This document shows positions 44,939-56,622 of a stretch of DNA of 64,000 bases, piece by piece. The notes under the pieces were generated by a model. The model was not told where the DNA came from. It ran no database searches and worked only from the letters and a program-made list of their open reading frames with translations. This DNA comes from Trametes villosa (lineage: Eukaryota > Basidiomycota > Agaricomycetes > Polyporales > Polyporaceae): assembly GCA_002964805.2 (NCBI GenBank), contig PUDQ02000001.1, positions 1,946,001 to 2,010,000 on the forward strand, read 5' to 3'. Numbering within the stretch: the first letter of the stretch is position 1; every line of letters starts with the position of its first letter. Made by a program: the position numbers and the translations under genes.

Positions 44939-46205
44939 TCACAGTCCCTCCATGGGTTGCCGTCCGACGAGCCAGCCGACCTTGGATACCCAGCGGTTGC
45001 GCACCTCCTTCATCATCTCCATCTCGTTCCCCTTCGCTTGCGCGAACTCGTCCAACCCGCGTTCCCAGATCTGAACGGTGTCCCTCCCAAACATACCGCC
45101 GTGCATGTTGACAACTGCGTCGACGTGATCCACCCAAGCCTTCCATTCCTCAGCCAAACGCGAAGCGAGCATCGGCACAAGTGTCGTCTGCGTGAGGGGT
45201 GGCTGAGACAGGATGTGCGAGGTGAGGGCCGCGAGGAAGAGATAGGTCTCGGTGGGATGGAGCTTGTCCTTGTGTTGTTGTCGCAGGACGGTGGCGTGCG
45301 ATTGCGAAGCTTGAGGTTTCGACGAGGACGCGTCCGGAGTAGCAACGTTGGAGAAGTAGGGGAGGTATGAGAAACATGCGGCGACGAAGTCTTGGATGTG
45401 AGGGCGGATACGAGAAAGGATGTATTCGTCGCGCATCCCTCCTGGCGCGTTCGTGGTGGCGCCGAAGGAGTTGCCCGCGTCAGTTTGGCTCCCGAAGCCG
45501 AAACCAGTGGCAAAGGACGACGTCCCCCCTCGGCTGCCGAATCCCGTGTTGCCCCAAGAAGCTGCGGGCTGGGAAAACACCGAGTTCGAGTAAGGATAGG
45601 CGTCTTTGAGCTTCTGAGCCGCATTGGCGAGGCAGTCGAGCGCGGCATCGAGGGTGGGTCGAGGGATCAGGGAAAGAACGGTGGGTTTGAGAGAGGGTTG
45701 AGCGGTCAGGAGGGAGGTTAGAAGGGGCAGTAGCGACTGGGGAGGTAAAGACGCTGGATATATCGATTTAGCCACATCGCGCGAGAAACAAAGATGGAGG
45801 CGTACCCAGCAGGAATCCAACGTCCACATCACTTTCATCGTTCGCAGCAGGCTTGTTCTCCTTGCCGGGCTGCTGCTCCTTGCCGACAGTGACCAGTGTG
45901 GGTGTGGTTCGGGCACGTTTGGGTATCGAGCGCCTGACTCTCTCCGGGGTTGGACTCCTCTCCATAGCATCGTCCCGGTCGCCCTCTTCTGGCTCATGCC
46001 GTCTCTTCGCAACCCGCAGTGTGGTCTGGGGAGTCTGCTGGTGAGTGGCCCACTGGAAGGACTGCGCATGCGAGGCCGACGGCCAGCCCTGTACCGCGGG
46101 CGTCGCTGACAGACCGAACCCGAAGCCTATGGGGGTGGGGGAGTGGCCTACAGGCCGTGGGTTGAAGCCAACTTGGAGGTGGGGGTGTGTTACAACATTT
46201 GCCAT
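44939..46205 (-). CDS. STS1: Nuclear proteasome tether Sts1/Cut8
   Basis: Anchors the 26S proteasome in the nucleus and at the nuclear envelope. Two exons: 46205 to about 45808, then about 45754 to 44939. The N-terminus MANVVTHPHLQVGFNPRPVG leads to the nuclear-localisation and dimerisation region VAKRRHEPEEGDRDDAMERS, PTPERVRRSIPKRARTTP. The helical core starts after the intron with ASLPPQSLLPLLTSLLTAQP, SLKPTVLSLIPRPTLDAALD, LANAAQKLKDAYPYSN, then MRDEYILSRIRPHIQDFVAA, FSYLPYFSN, ETYLFLAALTSHILSQPPL and RLAEEWKAWVDHVDAVVNMH, as in Cut8. Cut8 proteins are short-lived through N-terminal Lys ubiquitination. The central Phe/Gly-rich insert (WGNTGFGSRGG) is a lineage addition. Confidence 0.9.
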
Positions 46206-46321
46206 GGTGGTCGTGGTCGTTCGGAAAGATGGAGACGAATGCGCACGCCGGATGCAGCGAACTAAGGGCGCCGCGCTAAGAAACGCCTATGCGACTCGCC
46301 CTGGCCTGCCCTAATGCGCCG

Positions 46322-46327
46322 CACGTG
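46322..46327. promoter_or_regulatory. CACGTG E-box (candidate)
   Basis: Perfect CACGTG, 117 bases upstream of STS1 and about 60-100 bases upstream of the putative non-coding transcript. Confidence 0.3.
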
Positions 46328-46640
46328 CACGGTACCTTATAGCGAACAACTTTTCCTTTCCTTGTCGACGAACTCTTTGCCCTCTTCCTCGTCGCGTCTG
46401 CTTCTCTTGATTGCTTTGGCTGGCTGGTGAGTACACTCTTTTCTTCCGTGTCGCGGTGACGAGAAAATATGAATCGCTACTTCGAAGCCTTCGGGCTGAT
46501 GAACGTATAACATATACCCAAATTTCCGAGCTCTCCTCGTCACTCTCGTTCTTCCGTTACTTATTACACTCCCTCTTTCAGGTTTCTTGTTGTCTCGCAT
46601 AGCTCTCTGAATACTGTGAGTATCATTTTCAATTGCCTGG

Positions 46641-46716
46641 GTGATGAATAACATAGAGTCAAGTCCTGACCCCGTCTAAAGGACGGGGATTGACGATCAT
46701 ACCATGCTAATACTGA
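46641..46716 (+). ncRNA. Candidate intronic box C/D snoRNA (two rRNA guides)
   Basis: Box C GTGATGA (46641-46647), box D' CTGA (46666-46669), box C' TTGACGA (46691-46697) and box D CTGA (46713-46716) lie in canonical order inside a putative intron (46616-46748). The ten bases TAGAGTCAAG before D' are complementary to CTTGACTCTA, which I recall from the conserved 25S stretch GAGCTTGACTCTAG methylated in yeast (snR66/snR78 region). The bases CCATGCTAATA before D are complementary to TATTAGCATGG of fungal 18S rRNA. A strong hairpin (CCCCGTC/GACGGGG, 46670-46688) fills the D'-C' interval. The terminal stem is weak (TGG/CCA). Boxes and complementarity are seen; the rRNA sequences are from memory. 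Confidence 0.6.
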
Positions 46717-46930
46717 CATTCCATCTCGTCGCGTCTTCTGATTATCAGATCACCGAGTTGACCACGTCTTCATTTTCAGGGCTTGCTGGATCTTGGCGAC
46801 CGCGTTTCGGTTTACGTAGGCTACCTCTGTATACTGTGCATTGGAAACTTGGAGCAATTATATCGCAACGCTTCTACAATATCGAGCGTGTACAGTCAGT
46901 GTATTATCTAGCAAGGTGTCCAGTAAGTGT

Positions 46931-49802
46931 CTACGGCCACATGATGTTCAGCAACCACATCCCTCCCAGTCCTATGAGCAGTTTCGTCCGCAATCCTGGA
47001 GACCACTCGGACTCGCCATACCACACGCGGAAGCCGGGCGACGGCTGCGGTGTCGACGAGGAGCCTTCCGCAAGGCGATCCAACCACCGGCGCTGTGGCC
47101 GCGCAGGGGTATCTGGCTCGAGCGGGAGGGGGTTGCCATCACGGTCCTTCCTGGGCTCCTCGTCGCCGTCTGGGGGGACCATGAAGATGACCTCCTGTCC
47201 CTCTTCAGATTCTACTGGCGGAGGGGGCGGTCGTGCGGCTGGGGGCGGCTGAGACGTTGGCAGCGAAGACGGTTTCGCCTTCCCGCATATCCAGTTCGTG
47301 ATCTCCCCGGTGGCCTTCGCGACGAGATGCGACACGTAGATGAAGATGACGGTGGTGAGCAGCAGGTTGAGCGGCCGAGAATGGCGCCCGGGGAGGATGA
47401 TGAGGATGCCCTTCGTGTCGCCGGCGAGCCAGAGGTGGTACTGGATGATGAAAGTCTCGAGGGAACAGGTGCCAATGAACGCGAACATCCGCGAAGAGGC
47501 CGACCGCAGGATCCCATTCGCGTTGCGCAGCACGACGAACGCGCCGACCGGCAGGAATGACACATACGGATGCCAGAGGTTGTAGGCGAACTTGTCGGGT
47601 TGCGCTAGCTCGAAGACAAAGAACCAGAGGAGGACGACAGCGGACACGGCTGCCGCGGCCTTGACAACGAGTGGGAACCTAGGGTGGTCGGTGATGCGGT
47701 GTTCGCGGACCTTGATGACGGCGAGAGCAGCGAACATCCCGAAGTATACGATCCAGAGGTCGAGGTTGACGCGGAAGGCCCACTCTCGTGCGGACCAGTG
47801 GATGTTGCAGAAGCGCGCAAGGAACTCGAAGACAGTTTCGAGTAGCCAGGGCTCGCTCATGAACCACGTTACGGCTCCCATGGAGAGAAGGATCTTCGCG
47901 ACCAAGAAGACGATACGATCGTTGTACTTTGCGCCGAGGTACATGGTGCCGTAAATGATGAGGTACCACTGCGACACCAGCGGTGCGAAGTAGTAGGAGA
48001 TGTAATCGGTGTTCATCGTGTACGCCAGTAGCAGCGTCAGCAGGTTTAGGCGAACCAGGACCTGACAACTCATGGTGAGCTACCGAGGCCTTACGATGTG
48101 CGAGAGATAATTACCTGAGCAACACGCAGAAGGCCAAAGTCGGCTTTCTTGACGTAGAATGTGGTGTGGCCGTAGCCGGTCATGAACAGGTACGCCGCCA
48201 CAAGCACGCGTATAGGGTTGTAGATCCCGGATATCTTTGACGCGCCCGTGTAGTGGTATATCAGGATGGCGACTAGAGGCATGTCGGTTAGCGTGTATAT
48301 AGTATAACTTTCTATGAATACTCACTCTGCATCCACCCCTTCCATTCGTCCGTCTGTTCCCTGTTCAGGAAACCAAGGTCGTTATCGGCGCGTTTGACAG
48401 TGAGCAGTCCCACAGCAAGACTGAGCAGAGACAGGAACCCGAACGTCCATGGGTCGAACTGCTTCTGCTCCTTAAGCCAGAAGCTAGTACGATCCGCGAG
48501 ATAAATGATGGCTGCTGCAAAGCTGAGTGCCAACCCCGAGACTTCGTCGTCTCTAAGAAGCGGCATTCCAGATGAGCCAGGGCCTGGAAGGGCGTTAATA
48601 TTGTACACGATATACCATGCTAGCATACTCACTGAAACGACGCGCTATAAGCCAATTAGCAGGCGCCCACAGGAAAACACCGGCGAGCACTAAGAGATGG
48701 AGCACGGAGGGCCACGGGTACCGACGGCAGCACGTCTTGTCCAGAGGGAACGTCTTCGGGAGAATATCGTTGCAACGCAGGTTCAGCAGCACATGGGCTT
48801 GCGTGCCGACGACGAGGTCGGAGAAATGAAGGCCGTCCTCTGTCTGCGACGGATGCAGCATCGAGTTGAACACGAGCGGCAGCGCAATTGGAAGGCCAAA
48901 GGAGCGCCGCGGGGGCCCGGGGAGGAAGGCGAACGGGTCGCGCAGCGCGGGGGGGCTGATTCTGTGCAGAAGGTCCGAGTTCATGGCGTCGATGTCGGAA
49001 GCCTGCATGGAAGCCGCGCGTTCCCGGCTAAGCTTTGACGGCACGACGTCTTCTACGGGCAGCACGACGACGACGTCCGCAAGGGGGGAAGGCACCTGCG
49101 TTACCGCGGCGAGAGTGGACTCCATCCTGGCTTCCCAGGCGGATAGACCGCCTGAGTCTTCGTAGCGGAGATACCACAGCCCCGAACCAAGGACGAGCAA
49201 TGCGGGCTTATCAGAGGGCGAAGAATCTCGTGGGGTGGGATGGAGCAGAGTGTGGGTATGTGTAGAGTTGAGGTACGGGTCCCAGTAGAACTGGATCTTG
49301 ATATCAGACTTGGAGGTATACCGGTAATCTGCGTGCTTCTGCTCGTCGTCCGGAGGAGCGGTGGGTAGACTGGGATCGACGGCGTGGGCGAACTGGAAGA
49401 ACAGCTGCCTGGTCACGGAGTCCCCGACGAAGACAACACGTTTTGAAGCCATGCACGCCGCCACATCGTTGGGCTTGTACTGGTGCATCATACATCCTGC
49501 GAGCAAGAGCCGGTCAATACGGCCCGCAAAGTATCATGAGTGGGTACGTACCATCTGGCTGCCAGTTCTTGAACTTCTTGTCCAGCCACCGCCCTTCGGT
49601 AAGCAAGGCATTACAGTGCATGGGATCGGGGCGGTCTAAGAAGACGCGTATGAGGACACCCATGCAATCCGATCTTTTGACAGGACTCACCAAGAAGTCC
49701 ATAGCGCACGAGCCCAACCAGTGTCGCTATCCCGACGCATGCCCATGAGAGGTAGTGTGGCCACAGCGGGTTGAGAGAGAACTGGAAGCGCCTGGCGGGC
49801 AT
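46931..49802 (-). CDS. CAS1: Cas1p-type glycan O-acetyltransferase (GDS/PC-esterase plus 10-TM domain)
   Basis: Golgi membrane enzyme that O-acetylates cell-wall or capsule polysaccharides (Cryptococcus CAS1 family, related to animal CASD1). It starts at 49802 ([20 protein letters not shown]) with a first membrane span [16 protein letters not shown]. The lumenal catalytic part has [20 protein letters not shown], the nucleophile motif [15 protein letters not shown] (GDS), and the Asp-x-x-His pair in [13 protein letters not shown]. The C-terminal acyltransferase domain has about ten or more spans, for example [55 protein letters not shown], and ends with [17 protein letters not shown] cytosolic Pro-rich tail segment ([18 protein letters not shown]) precedes the last span. 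Several introns, inferred by frame changes. Complete gene. Confidence 0.94.
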
Positions 49803-50515
49803 GACGTCGTGCCGTATGTGAGGTGTGCCCCAGTCCTATTGTCGGCGTCGCGCAGAGGTAGGAGTGACCGTAGCAGGCTGCCACGTCAGATGGTACTTGG
49901 GGTCGCCCGAGCTTGTAGTTCGAGGGCCCGGGTAGGAGAGGTACGGACTTCGCGTCTGTGTGCCTTGTATGACCAGTGCTGCGCAACCGGCGGGCCTTGT
50001 CGGCTGAGTAGCAGCCGAGGATATCAAGGAACAGAGACAACCAGCACGTTAGGTGGGTGGAGCAGAGATAGAGCGTGCGCGGTCAAGCAGAGGTGCGTGG
50101 TTGGGAGGGAAGGACGGAGGGTGCATGCTCTCTCCCGAGTCTGCTCAGAAGCCACCGCTTCGAAATATCCACCCACCGGCGCTAAGGTGAGGGCCTCGTT
50201 TCGTACCTCACGTTAACCGGTGCGTATATACTTACGCGGGACGAGCCCATCTACGCGATCCTACACAGACCAGTGCGAACGTTGTATATCACTAGGAGGC
50301 AGAGACAATTGCAAAGTCCTGGATTGCGATGTGAGATGTACTAGAGTACTAAGTCCGTGATCAGCAATGAGCGTAAAGTGGTACTATGGTCCTGGAGAAC
50401 AGCGTCCCGAGCGTTCGCTCTATACTATGGATGACGACAGCAGTATGCAACAATATGGTAAAACGAGACAGCGGTATGTAACGCGAAGGACAGAAAGAAG
50501 CATGTGAAGTTGTCT
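49803..50515. other. Intergenic region, no gene
   Basis: Upstream of CAS1 and downstream of the rhomboid gene. No supported feature in 713 bases. Confidence 0.45.
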
Positions 50516-52655
50516 TCATATGCTGCTGGATCCCGACGTCGTGAAACCTAGTGGGTTCGTAGTCAGTGATCGGCGGGGAGTGGAGATCGTTCGAAGCACT
50601 CACCAGTACTGTACGTTGCAAAGACATTGGAACGGGCTAGTGAGCGTCGTTATCACGGATGCATGCAACGTGAACTTACCCCTTGCAGTGGTTGTTGGAG
50701 CTGGTGGGTATGCAAGAAAGGTAGCGGCACCAGGAGCACGCTGCATCATGCTGTTAGGTACAGTATCGCGAAGAGATCCAGGAGACACGTACCCGCGTAG
50801 GGATCCGTCTTGTAGAAGTTGCGGATCAACACTACGAACATGACGATGGCCAGCGGAACAGCAATGAGTCGCAGTACGATGACGATGATCCGGTGGCGGT
50901 TCGAGGGGCTGATGATGGGGTAGAGCGCCATTGCTACCAGGAGCCCCATGGCAAGACCGCCGAGGTGGGCTAAAGAGCCGTGTGTCAGCCTCGAAAGCCT
51001 TAAGGGCACTTGAAGACTACATACCGAAGTTGTCCACGTCTTTACAGATGTAGGTTAGTACAAGATGAAGACATCACCGGCGTGATACTCACATGGAATG
51101 AATCCAATCGCGACACCAATAATCAGCTCTACGATCATGAATGCAAGCTACCACAAATTCGTCAGTGCAGTCCACGCATCCAGTAAACTGAACGCACCTT
51201 CCTGCCCGGCCGGTATGTGTATCTCCAATGCGCAAACAGGTCTACCCATGCAACCTGCAGCGAATACTCAGTGTCACAGCGCCCGCAATGTATAGGAAGC
51301 ACGCACCGCAATTGTACCGAAGATGGCACCACTGGCACCAACCGAAGGAGCACCAACCAACGAGAAGTTACCTCCCAGAACGTTACTGTATGTACGGGTT
51401 AGCTAGAGGTTCACTAAGTAGCATATTTGTAGACCTACCCGAAGATCCCTGCCGCTCCATAGAGGACTAGGAAGCTCAGAGTACCCATTTCCCGCTCAAC
51501 CTGACAAAAATGGATAAGTGTACCCGCAACACTGTTGCTCGACATAGACTGACCTGAGCGGATGCGGTGAGCTGGGCCAGGATGTTGAGCAGGAAGTGGA
51601 TGAGACCGGCGTGAAGGAATATCGGCGTAATGAACCTATGATGAAGAATGAGTACCGAGTATCCCCACCACGTACGAACGCGACATACCTAAACCACTGA
51701 TCGGGAGTCTCGTCGTGGAACCCACCGAACGCACAGATGTCCTCGAGCGAACATAGTTGTGTTGCAGGATTCGCGGTATTGTTCAAACCTGTAGAGGACT
51801 GTGTCAGAGATGTAGGGACATTCGCTGCGGGCGCCACTTACAAGGAACAGCCGTAGTGATCGGGAAGTCTGTCACGTTCTTCATGCAAGGAGGAAATCGC
51901 GCGCCCATCTGAATGAGCGCGGATGAGGACGGGCCTAGCATAGGGTTCACCACAGGCTACCCCGATGTCAGCGGGAACAGTTATCCAGCAGCACCGTGAA
52001 CTACCTACCTTGAACGAGAATGGTGAACCTTGCGCCTTCGAATTCGTCACAAGCTCGAAGATGAGCACGCCGAGCATAGCTGCGCTCAATACATAACCTG
52101 CGCTGACATCAGGCCAGCACGCCCAAAGGACACGATGCAATGACGTACAAGCTATGGGATACCTCTGCACGCCCACTCCGCGTTTCTTGTCCTGTATACG
52201 CTGCTCGAGGGGATATAGGCCAAAGTACCGCTGGAACATGTTGGGCTGCTTCGTCATGATTGGTGTGGACTTAGCAGTGGGCGCGGGGAACGGCTCCGCA
52301 TATTCTGCGGCTGCTCATAAGAACGGTACCGTACCGAAGCGGGTGATCACATACCGAGGTTCTCGTACTGCGTCTGGCGGGCATAGTCCTCCGGCTTGGG
52401 CGTGAAGGGATCATCAAGCTTGGCTTGGGACTGCGTCGGCCCGCTCGGGTAGTAGTTGAAGTGCTCGTCCGTGTAGCTGTATCGGTAGTCTGGCTCGTAG
52501 CCAGGATTCAGGTTGGATGTCGAGGCCTCAGCTGGTGCGTGAGCATGGTCGAGTAGCGGCTTAGAGTCGGACTCCGACGCGTCGTGTTCATGGTCGTGGT
52601 CATGGTCGTTCGGCTCACGCGCGTAGGGGTTGTTACTAGGCACGGGGGCAGACAT
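50516..52655 (-). CDS. Rhomboid-family intramembrane serine protease
   Basis: Polytopic membrane protease. It starts at 52655 (MSAPVPSNNPYAREPNDHDH). A hydrophilic His/Asp/Glu-rich N-terminus precedes FQRYFGLYPLEQRIQDKKRG and the first span GYVLSAAMLGVLIFELV. The core has the structural WF-R and His-x-x-x-Asn region (DQWFRFITPIFLHAGLIHFL), then QVEREMGTLSFLVLYGAAGI, the catalytic Ser in GASGAIFGTIAVAWVDLF, FMIVELIIGVAIGFIPYVDN and the catalytic His in FAHLGGLAMGLL. After the last span, the cytosolic tail DPYAACSWCRYLSCIPTSSN continues CKGTGFTTSGSSSI across two short introns to 50516; stopping earlier, at about 50563, is the alternative. Many small exons. Catalytic dyad intact. Confidence 0.92.
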
Positions 52656-54196
52656 GGCGATCGTTAGGCGTGCGGAGGTACAGAGGAGATGCCAGACAAG
52701 GAGGTGGGTATGAGGGTACGAGAGCAAGAGAGATGTATAACCAGCGCGCAGCCGGTCGTGTGCATCGCTTCATAGTTGTGTTGTGACACATGCCGACGGC
52801 CTCTGCTTGGCATATTCCGACAGGGCGCGTACTGCCCTATACTAGGCGCCCATAACCGATCGGTTTGTAGCAGAGCCTGGAGGAGTCTACGACCACAGCT
52901 CGATACAGCCAGCAACCTGCTCTCTTCGGCGCGCAGCCATAGCAGCTGCGCAGACTCGTAACCCGCAGCCTCAGTCCGACAAACGGGGCACCCTAGAAGC
53001 TTGCTTGAACGGCTTGAAGCAAGCCGCTTCGCTGCGGAGGCGATGGGAGAGCAATGCATCCAACTTGCTGTGCTGCTGCGTCGCATAATATGCGTGTACT
53101 GGTTTCCGACTCGAAGGGAGAAAGATAGCGGGCACACCGACACCGCAATTCCTCTTCGCATACAGCGACGGTCTCCGCGTATTACTGATACCACACTACA
53201 GTGCGAGGTTGCAGATCCTGACGAATGCCGGTCTCTCACCACTGGCACTACATAGTACTCACTGGTCGCGTTGTGCGATTTGTTGGCCGCGTCGCCGTGT
53301 GTCGCCGGGTTCAAAGAATACAGTAGATGAGGCAATATAGTGCACTGTTCGTGGGGGTGAGGCACGCTCCTCAGAGAGCCTCTAGTAGGCACGAGAAACA
53401 GCTAGAAGACCCGCCGTGAGTGAGAAACGAAGGAAAGCTGCTGCAGCAGGCTCACACATGTACAGGCCCGTCCGCAGAACTTGGAGGTCTCAGCGACACG
53501 GTCCGCTGCGGCCGCACGGGCCGGGAGTATGACGCCCATGTCCCCTGCGGACCAGCCGATGGTTTCTTCCATCCACCACCAGGCTTGGACATCCCTGACC
53601 TCCTAGTGGCTGCGAACGTTGCAGGTCACGCTCTATTGCAGTTCTGGGGAAATCAATCTATAACAAATCCTCCCAGAGTGTACGAGCGCACGGGAACATT
53701 CTCCTCTATGACGACGTGCCCTGCTCAAATGTCCCACCCTGGCCCAGCTTGACGGTGTGAACCCAGCATGAATGGCACTGTAGGAGACACAGGTACATTC
53801 ACACTCCTCTATTCCTTCGCTCGCACGCCCAATTATAACTCTGACATGCTACCTATCCGCAGGAGATACCGATGATCTTCGGCTCGCTGCAAACGGGGGC
53901 CGTTCATCCAAGCAATTGTCATATTAGGCACCTCCACCCACGGTAGATGTCTCGAGGGGCGGACGTCTATTTCAGTGCGCCCTGACGTCTGCATGGTGTC
54001 CGGGTCAGCTTCCTCGCGCCCCCAGCACATACCGGGCCCGAAGCTTGCCACCGCTGAACTTCCCCCATCCTTTACCAGGCTTCTCTTCGTGTGGGCGCCG
54101 CCTGCTTCTGTCCAATGCGGCATACACTGGTTTACGAAGTGGGGCCAAGCATGCGGAAGGCCTGCGCATAGAATAACAGCATGTGTCGCACTACAC

Positions 54197-54218
54197 AAGG
54201 CTTATGAAAGGCTTATGA
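54197..54218. repeat. 11-base tandem duplication
   Basis: AAGGCTTATGA is repeated twice with no gap, about 670 bases upstream of the lignin peroxidase start. Significance unknown. Confidence 0.6.
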
Positions 54219-54499
54219 AGGTATTCTCAGCGCTAGGGGACGTATGTGCAATTTCTACTGGCAGAGCCTGATCGACGGATAGCGATCAAGGTATCCTGCC
54301 GTCAATCGTGGTGCAGATACTGTAACTCTCCCCACGTCGCTGTGAAAGTTGCGCACAGTGCAGCGGGTGTGCCGTGGTGCATGACGGAAGCCCAGGTCGG
54401 TCTCATAGCGGTGCCGTCGAGGGTGAGAATGTAAGTTTTCCTTGCCGTCTGCAAGAATATACGTCTACTGACCCCGACGCCCATCCCTATTCACTTTAG

Positions 54500-56275
<1,776 letters not shown>

Positions 56276-56622
56276 GTGTGCTGCATCCTGGTTGATGCTC
56301 GGCTTTCACTCCTTCATCTCTTAAGGCCCTCTTCGCACCCTTTCGGAGCTTAGCGTGGTCGGTTTACTTCAAGTTGTGGTCAGATACATGTTGTATTGTT
56401 CTATAGACGCATCCTTATACATTTGCTTCTCGCCTCGTCTCAACCCTTGCTCCGCCTGAATATGCTCGAACGACTGGCATGTGCTTTCGCCGGAAGATTA
56501 CTACAACGTACTACACAACCCAACCACGGGTGCTTCAGCAGAAGGCTTGGAAGCACCCTATGTAAGCACGCCCACAGAATTCGGCTGTCCCGTTGTATGT
56601 GTCGTAGCCGGCGACTACGCGG
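56276..56622. other. Convergent 3' intergenic region, no gene
   Basis: Lies between the 3' ends of the lignin peroxidase and the dienelactone-hydrolase-like gene. Confidence 0.45.

Larger units (their letters stand above)
46206..46930. other. Intergenic region with candidate spliced non-coding transcript
   Basis: Lies between the STS1 start and the CAS1 3' end. No ORF of interest, but strong rightward splice signals occur: donors GTGAGT at 46427 and 46616, acceptors after 46581 (pyrimidine tract, CTTTCAG) and about 46748 (ATTATCAG). A CACGTG (46322-46327) and TATA-like CTTATAG (about 46336) lie upstream. This is the layout of a snoRNA host gene. Confidence 0.45.

Noticed and set aside
46427..46581. 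Second box C/D snoRNA in the first putative intron
   Set aside because: A TGATGA is present but no D box follows it and no rRNA complementarity was recognised; only the stem is reported.
52664..53392. Leftward ORF (242 codons) upstream of the rhomboid gene
   Set aside because: No recognisable motif, no splice support, composition of random translation.
53833..54198. Leftward ORF (121 codons) in the peroxidase upstream region
   Set aside because: No domain, no start context or neighbour support.
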